Part shown: in pieces, positions 24,031-34,585 of the stretch
Position numbering within the stretch: position 1 is the stretch's first letter
Layout: every line of letters begins with the position of its first letter
Source of the DNA: Pyrenophora tritici-repentis
Lineage: Eukaryota; Ascomycota; Dothideomycetes; Pleosporales; Pleosporaceae
Length of the DNA: 64,000 nt
Direction: 5' to 3'
Assembly (NCBI RefSeq): GCF_003171515.1
Contig: NC_089395.1
Location: forward strand, 1 to 64,000
Translations under genes and position numbers: made by a program
The notes under the pieces: model-generated
Seen by the model: only the letters and a program-made list of their open reading frames with translations
Databases searched by the model: none
What the model was told of the DNA's origin: nothing

Positions 24031-24573
24031 CCCGTCTACGGGCACGATTTCGGGGCCTTCTCCATCCTGGCTGGGTGCCTGGACCTCAAAGTACTGCGAT
24101 CCATGCCGGCTGCTGAATAATCGCTGGCAATGGACCAGCCGGTACCCCTTATCCATATGTGCCTGCACGCTCTTCTGCCTGGTTCGACTTGGCCGCCCTC
24201 GCTTCTTCCCTGCTGACCATCCTTGATGGTCCTTACGCCAATGCTTTCGTATAGCCTCCTTACTTCTTGCTACATAATAGCAGCAGCTGGAGTCAAATTG
24301 GCATAACATCCCGTCTGTATACACTGGCAATTGCCGCACAGGCTTTGGAGCACCAGTCGGCACCTCGAGCTCACTAGGGTACTGGACTAACCCAGCCCAG
24401 CTGCGAACCTGCTGTCCAACTGCCTCAGCCTCCTTGTAACTAACCTTATGCTGCTTCTGTAGATGGCCCTCAATCTGATCTGGCCATACTGCATATCTGC
24501 ACTCTCTGCATGCCGCTACGCTGTGCTCAGGCACATGCTCGAAATACTGGCACTCGATGCTAGGTTTAGACAT
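24031..24573 (-). pseudogene. TLH: Telomere-linked RecQ-type helicase, 5' (zinc-finger) part
   Basis: This is the amino-terminal 181 codons of the same helicase gene, starting at the ATG at 24573. It has two C2H2-like fingers (about residues 18-42, CREC then H..KQH; and about 91-116, C....C then H..KDH) and a basic GKKRGRPSRTR stretch with an AT-hook-like core. Such fingers precede the helicase in many ascomycete TLH proteins. The frame runs into the hAT element at 24022 and, without it, continues directly in frame at 13856. No other ATG in better context was seen upstream. Confidence 0.85.
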
Positions 24574-24954
24574 GTTGAAATATCGACGCCTACCTGTTCT
24601 ACTCGGCTTCTTATATACACGCGCTGTTGATCGCTCTCTCGGTGCTTACTCCGGCGGCGCGCGCGCGGCGGGGTGCCGAGCCTCGCGACCTCCTGACCCC
24701 CAGACGCGTAACCCTAACCAAGAACACCAAACCCTAAGCTCCTGAACCACATAGTCTGCTGCGCTGTAAATTCGTCAGATTGTGCGTCTACGTATGCTGA
24801 GTTATATGTCTAAATTTGGAGTAATTTCGACTATAGACTAAAAATGGGATGTACTCCTGAAGTTTAATGGGATAAACCCCTGGTTCTAGTATATACCCGC
24901 CATACGCGTACTTCTCAGCACTAACAAAAAAATGGTATATTATAACGTACCATT
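24574..24954. other. TLH upstream region and Copia-A junction
   Basis: About 380 bases between the helicase start and the truncated Copia-A. It contains a GC-rich block (24650-24670) and a telomere-like TAACCCTAACC at about 24710-24720. The helicase promoter must lie here, but I see no clear TATA or CAAT box. No 3' LTR matching Copia-A was found. Confidence 0.5.
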
Positions 24955-27900
24955 GAGCGCCCTGGGTTAGGGTTCTTTGTAAGTGCAATGGCACCCTGGT
25001 TGTCTCCTAGCATCTGGACCTTGTTGGTGTCTTTTCCAATGTACTTTGGGAACCCAAGATCTCTAAACATTTGAGCAATCCACTGGCCTTGCTTGCAGCA
25101 TGTTGATAGTGCGATGTATTCAGATTCGCAGCTTGACGTTGCAACAGACCGTTGCTTCTTGCTAGACCATGATATTGGACCTCCGTAGAACATTGCAGTG
25201 CTCCCTGAAACGCTCTTTCGGTCTACCATGTCGCTTGCCCAGTCAGCATCAGAGTAGATGACAAATTGCGAGTGTACTCCCCTGGTCCGTAGCGTAGCTT
25301 CAATGTCACTGTCGACCTTAGATATCGTAGCAGGTTCTTCAACGCATGGCCATGGTGTTCTGCTGGATCGCTCATGTATTGGCTTAGCTTTCCGAGGGTG
25401 AATGCAATGTCTGGACGTGTAAGAACCATAGCAAACATAAGGCTCCCTATCACTTGCTGGTATTCAGTGATGTCGATTCGGGTGTCGTTGTCAGTGGCTG
25501 GCCTAAATGAAGTGTAATCTGCAGATGGAATCTTCTTGTCTCTGTGTTGTTTGCTAGACATTCCAAACTTGTCAAGTACTGCGTGTAGGTACTGTTCTTG
25601 ATCGAGGTAGATTGTGCGGCGCTTTCTGTCTCGCGTAACTCGTACTCCAAGGATCTTATGAATCTCCCCCAGGTTCTTGGTGTTGAATCTTCCAGAAAGC
25701 TTCTCGTAGAACCAATCAATTTGAGCTCGATCTTTTGCAGCAGCAGCAATGTCATCAACGTAGACGAGGATACGGAGTTGTTTTTCTTTGTGGATAAACA
25801 TGCACGGGTCTGCGAGGCTTTGTACGAATCCCCATGCCAGAAGTTCTTTCTTTATCAACAAGTTCCAGTCGCGAGCAGCCTGTTTGAGTCCGTATAAGCT
25901 GCGGAGAACTCTAAGGACGTATCCTTTTTTGACTTCTACTCCTTGGGGTTGCTTAAGAAAGATCTCTTCCTTCAAGTGCGACTCTGTGAATGCATTCTTA
26001 ATGTCAAAGTGGAAACATTCCAGGTTTTCCGCTGCGACAGTGGCCATAAACAGACGTAAGGTGTCCATGCGGACTGTCGGGGCAAAAGTCTCGTTGTAGT
26101 CTGTTCCGTGTGCTTGCGTAAAACCTCTTGCCACAAGGCGTGCCTTAAACCTCTCAACAGTCCCGTCGAGATTCGTTTTGACTGTAAAAACCCACTTTGA
26201 ATCAACCATGTTCGCGTCTTTTGGCTTTGGAACTTCCTCCCAGGTTCGATTCTCTATTAACGCGATTATCTCTTCAAGTATTGCTGCTTTCCATTGCTTT
26301 CCATACTTTGGGTCGTTGATAGCTTGCTCGTGTGTCTGGGGGATCTGGATTCCTGCGATCTCGGTTGCTGCGAAAGCCTTCTCAGATAGTCGTGTTTGCT
26401 CTTCTGTAAGGCCAACTTGGGCTAGCATAGCTTTAACGATCTTGCTAAATCTCTCGTCCTCAACAATCTCTTCGTTAGACCTCTTCCGTTTGGCTTGTCT
26501 AGTGAAGTATCGTGGAATCTCCTTTTCTCGTACAGACTGGGTACACGGTTCTTCGGGCCCCTCTTCGTTCACAAGATTAGGAACCCGCTCATCAGATGGT
26601 GCAGTAGGAGGAATAGTAGTTAGCCTCCTTGGTCTTCCTCTGTGACGCTTCACTGGTTCATGAGTTAGCTCTGCCGAAGATGGTTCCATTAGGTTCTCGG
26701 AAACTGGTTCTATTGGTTCTGCAGGAGATGGTTCCATTGGTTCTGCAGGAGATGGTTCCATTGGTTCGGTAGGAGATGGTTCCATTGGTTCTGCAGGAGA
26801 TGGTTCCATTCGTTCGGTAGGAGTTGGTTCCATTCGTTCGGCAGGAGATAATTCTAGATCCTTCCTAGGTCTTCCTCTTGGTTTTCGGTCTGGCATCGTA
26901 TTCTGCGTTCCTTGTGGTCCAGCTGGTATGTTTCGCAGTCGTAGTTCAACTTTCCCTCCAGGGGTGTATTCGTCCACTGACAATCGGCTTGTCCTTGAGG
27001 TGTATCCAAGCTCTGGCGAATAGAACTTGAACTGCTTATTTGTTGTCTCAGAATATCCCATAAATACTCCAATTCTGCCACGGTCCACGAGCTTGTCATG
27101 TCGTTGGTCTGCTGGAATCGTTTTAGGGTTGATGTACGAATAGCATTTGCTCCCCCATACACGGATGTGGTCAATGGATGGTTTCGTTCCTGTGAATGCC
27201 TCTTCAGGACTGACTTGCTTTCCATTGATCATAGGTCCTGTGTTTGTACGGTTGCGTAGGTATGCGTCTGCTTCGACAGCTTCATCCCAAAACTCAATTG
27301 GTAAACCAGCGTCTTTCAACATTGCTCTCATATCAGCTTCAGCAGTTTGGATGTTTCGCTCGGCTGGTCCATTCTGGTGTGAGGAAGCAATTGTTGTAGG
27401 CTGAATTTCCACGCCTTGTGTAACTCTCCATTCCTCAGCTTGCTGTAGAAGTTCTGGTGCATTGTCGGTTCCAGCAGCTTTGACTTTCTCGCCAGTTTGA
27501 TGTTCTACAAAGGTCTTCCAGATTCGGAGTTCCCGTTGTGCGTCTCCCTTTTTCTTCAGCGGGATAACCCAGTTTTTCCGCGTGTAGCTATCAATAATTT
27601 GGAGGAACCACCTGTTTCCTCGTAGAGATGTTGGAAAGGGTCCAGCAATGTCAAACTGTACTAAGGCTAGCTTCGTGGCCTTGTGCTCTCTTAGCTGCTT
27701 AGGGATGCTGTTCTTCATCTTTGTCAGGGAACACACTTCGCAGATTTCAATCTTCTCTGGAACTTGAATCTTCTTCTGGAGAGTTGTAACTTCGTGGAGT
27801 TTGGCAATCTTTGTAGGTCCTAGGTGTGCGAAACGTCTGTGATACAGCAGGTATCTCTCCTTTTCATTAACCTTAAGCTCGCTCTTAACTGGTGTATGGG

Positions 27901-29347
27901 GTTCCGTGCCTAGGAATGCTGTCTCGTGGTATCCATCGGCAATGTGTGACACTACGTAGAGGCCGTCGTCCATAGTTGCTTTAATAATGATCTCCTTTCC
28001 TAGTTTGAAGCATAGTACGTGTGAATTGAAACGACCCTTCAGGCCTGCTGCGCAAATTCTTCTCCCTGATAACAAATTGACTCCAAGGTTAGGTACAAGC
28101 AGTACTTCTGACAACCATGTCGACGATCCGTCTTTACACACCACTTGAGCTTCTCCTTTCCAGTCTGCATATAATTCTCCCCCTCCAACCCGAACTAGTC
28201 TTCGCTTGATCTTGATCATTCGTCTAAACAATGAGGGTTGGTCAGACATGTGGGAGGAGGCGCCAGTGTCGGCAGCCCAAGTAGATGGAGAGGCCTTACC
28301 GACAATGTCTTTTGAGAGACGGCATGTCTCAATTTCCTCGGGTTCAGAGTCTGAGGTCTCGGATAATTCATCTGACTCTGAATTGACTTCTTCGGCTCCA
28401 TATGCTTTGCCAGTCTTTTTGTGAGAATTCCTTTGCTTGAGTGTCTTAATAGGCGGCTTAGATGATTTCTTAGCGTCGTATTCCTTAAGGAGCTTTCGAG
28501 CTCTCTCACGTCTTGGACAGTCTCGTACGCCATGGGCTCCGTCACAAAGGAAGCATTGGACCATAAACTTAGTACCAGATTCGGAGTCAGACGATAGTGG
28601 TGAGCTCTTGTGATTTCGGCGCTTGTAAGGCGGAACATACTTCTCCGTCTTCCGGAATGCTGGGAGAGCTTTTTCGTCGGCGTCTTGCTGGTCTCGAACC
28701 TCCTTCTCTTCCAGAAACTTAAGTTTCTGTTCAACCGTAAGGTTAAGTTGGGCGTTTAAGGTGTCAATCGTAGTCTTAAATTCTTTCGGGAGTGATCTAA
28801 TAAGAACGAGTAGTAGTGCAGAGTCCTTGTAAGCTCCGTTGGTGTCAGCGTCTGCTGCTACGAGTTTGCGTCGGTATTCCTTTAGCTTTTCCCATGATCC
28901 AACAATTGTGTTCCCAGGATTGAATGTGAACGTTTGAATTCTGGTCATGTAAATGTTGGCGGTTGTGGCGTCAGTTTGGGTGTACTTCTTTTGTAGGTAG
29001 GCCCAGAACTGGAAGGCAGTGTCGTATTCGTCAATAAGGGCTTGGTCATCTTCAGTAAGCGACCGAAACAAGAGATCGATTGCAGTGGCTTCATCTTCTA
29101 GGTACTTGTCTCTTTTTTCAATGTTGACGCGGATCTTAGTATGCTTGTCTGCTTCAGCAATTTCCAACTCTTCCATAGCCTCCGTTAGTTCACCGGCTAT
29201 TGCTATTTGGCAGTGCTGTACCAGGTTTTTCTCGCAGACATAGAAGACTTTCTTCCCCTTAAGCTTGACCTTGTTTCGGCGGAACCAAGTATCGTGGTTT
29301 TCAGCTGTAAGTTGGGGAATCTTCCATTCTTCCTTCTCTACAGCCAT
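24921..29347 (-). pseudogene. Copia-A gag-pol polyprotein, frameshifted and 3' truncated
   Basis: A Copia polyprotein starting at 29347. Seen in order: gag with zinc knuckle (CFLCDGAHGVRDC), protease ADTGASSHM (about residue 355), integrase (zinc region ending CEVC; then FDIAGPF, GTDNAPE and NGPAERN), a Pro/Glu/Ser linker of about eight EPMEPSPA-type heptads flanked by AT-hook-like GRPRK and RGRPRR, reverse transcriptase with YVDDIAAAA (about 1195), and RNase H. A one-base frameshift lies at the C4 run 25279-25282; restoring a base gives YSDADWASD and joins 25223-29347 to 24921-25229. The end after KNPNP is abnormal and lacks the usual TKHIDI-type motif. A long 5' part looks intact. Confidence 0.9.
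26650..26850. repeat. 24-bp coding tandem repeat in Copia-A
   Basis: About eight units of GGTTCCATTGGTTCTGCAGG type encode the EPMEPSPA repeats in the linker between integrase and reverse transcriptase. Units differ by a few bases. Confidence 0.85.
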
Positions 29348-29707
29348 CTTGTGTGTTTTGAGTTGGTGAGACTATTATGCGAGCAAGGTACGTGGTATGA
29401 TGCTAAGAGTGTAGGTGATGCGGGCGATGCGGGCGATACAGGCGATGCGGGCGATGCGGGCGATCCGGGTGATATTCTGCGGGCGGTGCAGTCGTTATCG
29501 GTTCTCGGGTGTAGAGACGGTGTATTTAAGTGTGATTGCGTGTTAACCGCGTTGTACACGACTTCTTTTCTTTTCTGATTCCTTCTTGAATCTAAGTCCT
29601 TCGTGACTTGGGTGGATGTTTTGATTCCTTCTTGAATCTGAGTCCTTCGTGACTCGGGTAGGTGTTTGAAAACAATAACGTTGGGTTAGGCAACCGGGCT
29701 CATAACC
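29348..29707 (-). other. Copia-A leader with two tandem repeats and primer site
   Basis: This is the untranslated leader between 5' LTR and gag. It holds a 9-bp GCGGGCGAT array (about 29418-29472) and two copies of a roughly 46-bp unit with TTGATTCCTTCTTGAATCT (about 29572-29667). The primer site at 29696-29707 reads GGTTATGAGCCC on the element strand, complementary to the anticodon arm of initiator tRNA-Met, as in Copia-1. Confidence 0.75.
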
Positions 29708-29942
29708 TGTTAGAACAAGGTCTCCTCTGGTGGTATGACTACCATAGGCGACCGAGTAGAGGTACGAAAGGTAACCCTGTATTGGATTGAACTTCACTAA
29801 GAGCTATTGTTCTATCTACTTGTTGTTATGATGATCTTAGGACGTACATGACAGATCATCATTCCGCGTCGGTCCTTCTGCTCGGGCTTACTCCACGAAC
29901 CTCACCTCGCCGACCTGGACTGAACCTAACATATTCTTAACA
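29708..29942 (-). repeat. Copia-A 5' LTR
   Basis: A 235-bp LTR that on the element strand starts TGTTAAGAATATGTTAGG and ends CCTTGTTCTAACA. A copy of exactly the same length is at 38960-39194 in the opposite orientation. Confidence 0.93.
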
Positions 29943-30063
29943 AATATTATATTTTAGGGGTAGATAGATAAGAGAGGGCGCGGAGTTGTAGAAGCAAAAT
30001 AATAGTAGAGAAAGAAAATACAAGAGAGATAGAGGTAAAGGCAAAGAAAGAGAGTAAGAAAAG
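29943..30063 (-). repeat. Inverted subtelomeric repeat segment (matches about 1760-1880)
   Basis: The reverse complement of this stretch follows 1760-1880 closely, including CTCTTGTATTTTCTTTCTC and CAACTCCGCGCCCTCTCTT. It is one side of the Copia-A integration site. Confidence 0.85.
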
Positions 30064-30306
30064 TGTTGAGAATACAGTCCGTAAGTGACTTGGTGGTATC
30101 AAGCGGAGGAGTAGTCACATGATTGGTGACACGTGCAGGTGGGTCCTAGCGGGGAGCTTGGACGCAGCTGCACGCAACACGGATCTACGAACGTGTGAAT
30201 AGCTCCTTAGTCAATACAATACGAGTCGTACCACCACTACCGTTGTGCCTTAGAGAGCGCTCTATTAGGTAGTCATACTACTACTAATAGTGCCAGCTTC
30301 TCAATA
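30064..30306. mobile_element. Solo LTR, 243 bp
   Basis: The ends are TGTTGAGAATA and CTTCTCAATA, an imperfect inverted pair (one TG/CA end decayed to TA). The 5-bp duplication is AAAAG (30059-30063 and 30307-30311). The left copy of the host repeat (about 1757) lacks it. No internal element sequence is present, as expected after LTR-LTR recombination. The family is unknown, probably Copia-like. Confidence 0.8.
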
Positions 30307-30440
30307 AAAAGGATATTTATTAAGGCAAGATAGGTTTAGGGGGCGCAGAGGGTAAAGTATAAGAGTAGAGAGTAGAGAAAGAACAGAGAGAGAGTAAGAG
30401 TAAGCTGTAAGGTTTTATAAAAAGGGTAGAGGAGAGGGTA
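30307..30440 (-). repeat. Inverted subtelomeric repeat segment (matches about 1640-1757)
   Basis: This continues the inverted repeat between the solo LTR and the LINE. The reverse complement shares CTTACAGCTTACTCTTACTC and CCCTCTGCGCCCC with the left copy. Confidence 0.8.
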
Positions 30441-30694
30441 TTATTATTATTATTATTATTCCATTAGAGTCCTTTTTCAGTCAGAGACTATGTAGGACTT
30501 TGGCCGAAGGCCGTTCTATCTTGGTTTTTCTAATTTACATGGTTTTCTGGTATGGTTCGCTAATATGGTTTTTGGCTTTTCTACAAAAGATAGCTTGTAT
30601 CTGTTTGTTGCCAGGTGCTAAAGAGCAGTTTGATAAGTAGAAAGAGATGTAGCAGCGGGCTCTTGTGGCAAAGGAGAGGGTTGTGGTTTTAGTT

Positions 30695-33600
30695 TTATAC
30701 AGTGTCTCTCTGTAGGTCTTCTGGTGGCTGTCCTAGGTACCATTTTCTTGTTCCTATTCTGGTGCTAGTGATAAAAGCTAGGGTTGCTTCTATACCTATA
30801 CTAGTGTGGAGTAGTAGTGGTAGTGTGACTGGGCGATGTTTGATTGTTTGTAGGAGCGTTTTTCGATGGTCTTTGTATAGATGACAGTACAGTAGTAGGT
30901 GTTCTGGCGTTTGGATGTTTTGGCAGGTGCAGCGATTAGAGTCTCGTTTCTTAAATCTCTTTAGGTAGGAGTTGAAGTATCCGTGTCCTAGCTTAAGAGA
31001 GTAGAAGGCGCTAGAGGTTACTCTTTTCGTGTTCTGTGGCATTTGGATGGTTTTGCTGATTTTAAGAGGGTATTTGGCTGAGTAGGTAGCTTTGTTTAGA
31101 GCGGTTGCTCTTGCTTTGTATTTCTCATACTCTTGGCGTTGTTCCGTTTGTTGTATCCTTTTGATTGTCGTGCCCAGGTAGGCAATGCTCTTTGTTGTTG
31201 ATCTGGGGTCCTCTTTGGTTGCTTCTTTTGCTAGGTAGTCTGCTCTTTCGTTTCCAACTATATCTGTGTGTCCAGGTGCCCAGAGTAGGTGGATGTTTGC
31301 TTGTTTTCGTCGGATCGTATTTGCCGCTTTTAGACATCGGAGTTGCCAATGCTGTCCTGGGTTATCTGATAGGTTTTTAAGCCTGTAGATTGCTGCTTGG
31401 TTATCTGCGTAGACCTCAAATTCCTGGTCGGTTGTAGCGTTCTTTGCTGCGTATTCGAATGCTCGTGTGATCCCTTCTAGTTCGCCGTTGTAGACTAGCT
31501 GGTATTGTCCGATATTAACTGTTTCTGAGTAGATCTCTTGCTGAGTTGAGTTGTAGACTGCTATCCCAACTCCTATTCCTTTTCCTTCTTGTGTTTGCGA
31601 GGCGTCTGAGTATATTGTCGTGTAATTGTCTAGCCTTGTTTTAATGTAGGCTTGGTGCGCATTTGCCTCCTCTTCTTTGGATTTTTGAGAGACTGTTACG
31701 GTATAGTTTAGAGTATCCCATGGCCTAAACCGGTATGGGATAGTCTGCTCTGTGTCTCTTTTGTTGTTTTTAGGAATTGCGTTAGTAATAGTTTGTAGCT
31801 GTCTGTGCTGGTTTGGTTTCTTTGAGCGTTGGAGATTAGTTGATTGGATCCGAGTTATTGCCTTTGCAATTGGATGGGTGTTGGCTAGCAGGTTTGCTCT
31901 GCTTGCGTAGTTCCGGATAGTTGAGTTAAGCCTAATTGCTGGTGGTAGTAGGCTCGCTTCGAGGCTTGTAGGGACTGTTGGTGCTGTTCTAAACACTCCT
32001 AGTGTTTTTCGACAAGCCAGGTTGTGTAGTGACTGTAGTTTCTTTGTAGCGTAGGGTTGGTTTTGCCAGTATATTTGTGCTCCGTAGTCTGACACGCTGG
32101 TTACACATGCTAAGTATAGTTGTCTAATAGCGTGTGTTGATAGGCCGAGTTCAATGTTCGCTAGTCTTCCTAGCCTGTAGAAAGCTTGTCTGGCTTGGCT
32201 TACACGTATAGACACATGTGATTTGAATGATAGTCGGTTGTCTAGATAGATACCTAGCCACTTGACAGTGTCTTTGTGTTCTATCCGGTCGTTGTTTGGG
32301 AGTATGAGGGCTCTTTCTATCCTCTCCTTCTTAGCGGTGAAGTGGATTAGCTCTGTTTTGGATGTGTCGAAGATAATGTCTAGCTGCTCTCCCTTGGCAA
32401 AGAGTGTAGCTATCTCTTTTTGCAGTGCTCTTATGTTTTTCTTTAGAGAGGTTGATGAGGTAGTAAGAGATAGGTCGTCGATATACGATAGTTGAAAGCT
32501 TTGTAAGGCTGGGAATAGGTCTCGGATATAGATAAGGAAGAAGATTGGTGATACTGGGCTGCCTTGTGGGATGCCTGCTCTAATCTTGCTAAATTCTTCA
32601 ATCTTATTATCGAATGCTAGTCTTAGGGTCCTGTTGGAGAGAAAGGATTTCGCCCAGCAAATTAAGCTAATTGGGAGTCCAAGTTTCTTAAGTCGGTCTA
32701 GAAATCGGTTGTGTATGACGTGGTCAAAAGCTCCTTTGACGTCCACGAACACTGTGGAAGTAATTTGGCCTTGCTGTTTTTTGTGTTGAATCTGGTCTAC
32801 TAGGAGGAGAGCGGCGTCTATTGCAGATTTCTTGTTTCTACCTCCAATTTGTGAGGGGTGTAGGAGGTTTGTGGTTTCTGCTAGACTAGCTAGTCTTTTG
32901 GCGATAATTCTCTCTAGTACCTTCCCTAGGCTGTTTAAGAGAGTAATTACTCTATAAGCTTTCGGGAGAGAGTAGTCTAGTTTAGATGGTTTTTTGAGAA
33001 TTGCTCCTGTAGCTGCTTTCCAGCACCGAGGGTGGTATCCGTAATTGAACAAGATTGAGTAGGCGATGAAGAGGATCTCTGGGTTGAACTTAAACGTAGC
33101 GGTTATAATATCTTGAGTAATGGCGTCAGGCCCTGGTGTACTACTTTTAACTTTACTAGAACAGGCTTGTTCTAGTTCAGAAATTGATAGTTGCGGCCAG
33201 TCCCAAATGCTCTCTTGATAGTTTAGAAAGCTTGGTAGTTCTGCTGTTGGAGGAGGAGGGAACAGTGCTTTTCTAAAGGCCTTGCACTTTCCTTTGAATG
33301 TTTTCTCTAGTATCTCTCCATGGATAGGTGGAATCTTTTCGACCTTTTGATCCTTTGTGTATGCCATAGCTTTGTAGATAGACTGTGGGGTTTCTTGTTC
33401 TAGAAAGCTATTCCAATGTCTCTTCTTGGCATCCTTGATTGCTCTTGCGTAGGTGTTCCGCGCTATTAAGAAGTCTTTCTTGAATAGATATGCCTCTTGG
33501 ATGGACAACTGTTGCAATTGTTGTGTGTAGACTCTTTGGCAGTGAGTAAGCTCTCTTCTTAGCTTAGTAAGCTCCTGGTTCCACCAGGGTTTTGGTTTAG

Positions 33601-34585
33601 GACCTAGTTTGACTTTTGGGATTGCTTTGTCAGCTGCTAGTTGGATAACTTGCGTAATTGCTTCCCCTATCTCCTCTAGTTTGCTTTGAAGCTCCTGGTC
33701 CTCTTCTAGAATTAGATTCTTGCAATCTTGTTTCCTAGGGTCGTTTATCTCGCTTATGTGCTGTAGCGTGATGTTGTTTTGAATAGCCTCGTTTAGGGTT
33801 TTTTGAAAAAGTGGCCAATCCGCCTTTTTTGTGTTAAACTTGCGTTGGTTTATTGGATTGTCTACTTGGTCGGTGTCTGATCGAATTGAGAAGAGTAGGC
33901 CGTAGTGGTCAGATCCAGTCTCCGTAGTGACTTGCCAGTCAATAGCTTTGTCAGCTAGGTCTGGGGTAACTAGGGATAGGTCTAAAACTGATTCTCTTGA
34001 TAGGTGTGGCCTAAAGAAAGTGCCCGTTCCTGGTGTGTTTAGAAGGCTAAGGTTTTGGCTTTCTATCCATTCTACAAATGGGGGTGCTCCTGGGCTCGTC
34101 GATGTGCATAGTGGGTCCCACCACGGGTGGTGCTCATTTGCGTCTAGGAGTAGAATAGATGACTCTGGTAGTCTTGTGTTTGTGTTTAGAAGAACTCTTG
34201 GGATAGTCTTTATATCTCCTATACCTCTCTCGTTGTATAGGTTGAAGATATTAAACTTATGGTTTCCTTTCTGTACTACTAGTGCTATAGCGTCTGGATC
34301 TGACGTAAAACCTTCTAGTAGGTGGGTTTCTGCTAATAGCGTTCTAGAGATATAGAATAGCACTCTAGGGCGGAGTTTTGGTTCGGATTGTGGGAGAATT
34401 TGGAGGTATGCTGCGTGGCTAGTGGACCTAGTATCAGCGTAGTCGTTGTTTCTTGTTGGTGTGAGCCAAGGCTCTTGGACTGCAATTATATCAACCCTTA
34501 GTTCGACAGCTAGTTGAAGAGTAGACTCTGTAGCCTGGATACTCTTATTCAGATTCGCTTGGAGAATCTTAATGCTGTCTAACAT
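30695..34585 (-). CDS. LINE ORF2: endonuclease, reverse transcriptase, RNase H
   Basis: This 1296-aa protein nicks target DNA and copies its RNA into it. The N-terminal apurinic-type endonuclease shows QANLNKS, VQEPWL and SDHYGL. The reverse transcriptase shows FVDVKGAFDH, GIPQGSPVSP and YIDDLSL (about residue 700). RNase H shows IYSDASQ (about 990), YADNQAAI (about 1056) and GNERADYLAKEA. A C-terminal C-x-C...H....C knuckle follows (about 1215). The frame is uninterrupted. Its ATG overlaps the ORF1 stop (ATGTTAG), so translation probably depends on ORF1 termination and restart. By frame it could be active. Confidence 0.93.
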   Translation of the reverse strand: MLDSIKILQANLNKSIQATESTLQLAVELRVDIIAVQEPWLTPTRNNDYADTRSTSHAAYLQILPQSEPKLRPRVLFYISRTLLAETHLLEGFTSDPDAIALVVQKGNHKFNIFNLYNERGIGDIKTIPRVLLNTNTRLPESSILLLDANEHHPWWDPLCTSTSPGAPPFVEWIESQNLSLLNTPGTGTFFRPHLSRESVLDLSLVTPDLADKAIDWQVTTETGSDHYGLLFSIRSDTDQVDNPINQRKFNTKKADWPLFQKTLNEAIQNNITLQHISEINDPRKQDCKNLILEEDQELQSKLEEIGEAITQVIQLAADKAIPKVKLGPKPKPWWNQELTKLRRELTHCQRVYTQQLQQLSIQEAYLFKKDFLIARNTYARAIKDAKKRHWNSFLEQETPQSIYKAMAYTKDQKVEKIPPIHGEILEKTFKGKCKAFRKALFPPPPTAELPSFLNYQESIWDWPQLSISELEQACSSKVKSSTPGPDAITQDIITATFKFNPEILFIAYSILFNYGYHPRCWKAATGAILKKPSKLDYSLPKAYRVITLLNSLGKVLERIIAKRLASLAETTNLLHPSQIGGRNKKSAIDAALLLVDQIQHKKQQGQITSTVFVDVKGAFDHVIHNRFLDRLKKLGLPISLICWAKSFLSNRTLRLAFDNKIEEFSKIRAGIPQGSPVSPIFFLIYIRDLFPALQSFQLSYIDDLSLTTSSTSLKKNIRALQKEIATLFAKGEQLDIIFDTSKTELIHFTAKKERIERALILPNNDRIEHKDTVKWLGIYLDNRLSFKSHVSIRVSQARQAFYRLGRLANIELGLSTHAIRQLYLACVTSVSDYGAQIYWQNQPYATKKLQSLHNLACRKTLGVFRTAPTVPTSLEASLLPPAIRLNSTIRNYASRANLLANTHPIAKAITRIQSTNLQRSKKPNQHRQLQTITNAIPKNNKRDTEQTIPYRFRPWDTLNYTVTVSQKSKEEEANAHQAYIKTRLDNYTTIYSDASQTQEGKGIGVGIAVYNSTQQEIYSETVNIGQYQLVYNGELEGITRAFEYAAKNATTDQEFEVYADNQAAIYRLKNLSDNPGQHWQLRCLKAANTIRRKQANIHLLWAPGHTDIVGNERADYLAKEATKEDPRSTTKSIAYLGTTIKRIQQTEQRQEYEKYKARATALNKATYSAKYPLKISKTIQMPQNTKRVTSSAFYSLKLGHGYFNSYLKRFKKRDSNRCTCQNIQTPEHLLLYCHLYKDHRKTLLQTIKHRPVTLPLLLHTSIGIEATLAFITSTRIGTRKWYLGQPPEDLQRDTV

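Larger units (their letters stand above)
24955..29942 (-). mobile_element. Copia-A LTR retrotransposon, 3' end missing
   Basis: The 5' LTR (29708-29942), primer site, leader and gag-pol frame are present on the minus strand. The 3' end of RNase H and the 3' LTR are not at the expected place. Homology fades near 24955, within AACCCTAACCC. The external flank of the 5' LTR starts with the target duplication AATAT (ATATT on the element strand). The orphan LTR at 38960-39194 has ATATT at its other edge, so it is probably this element's 3' LTR, separated by an inversion. Confidence 0.85.
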
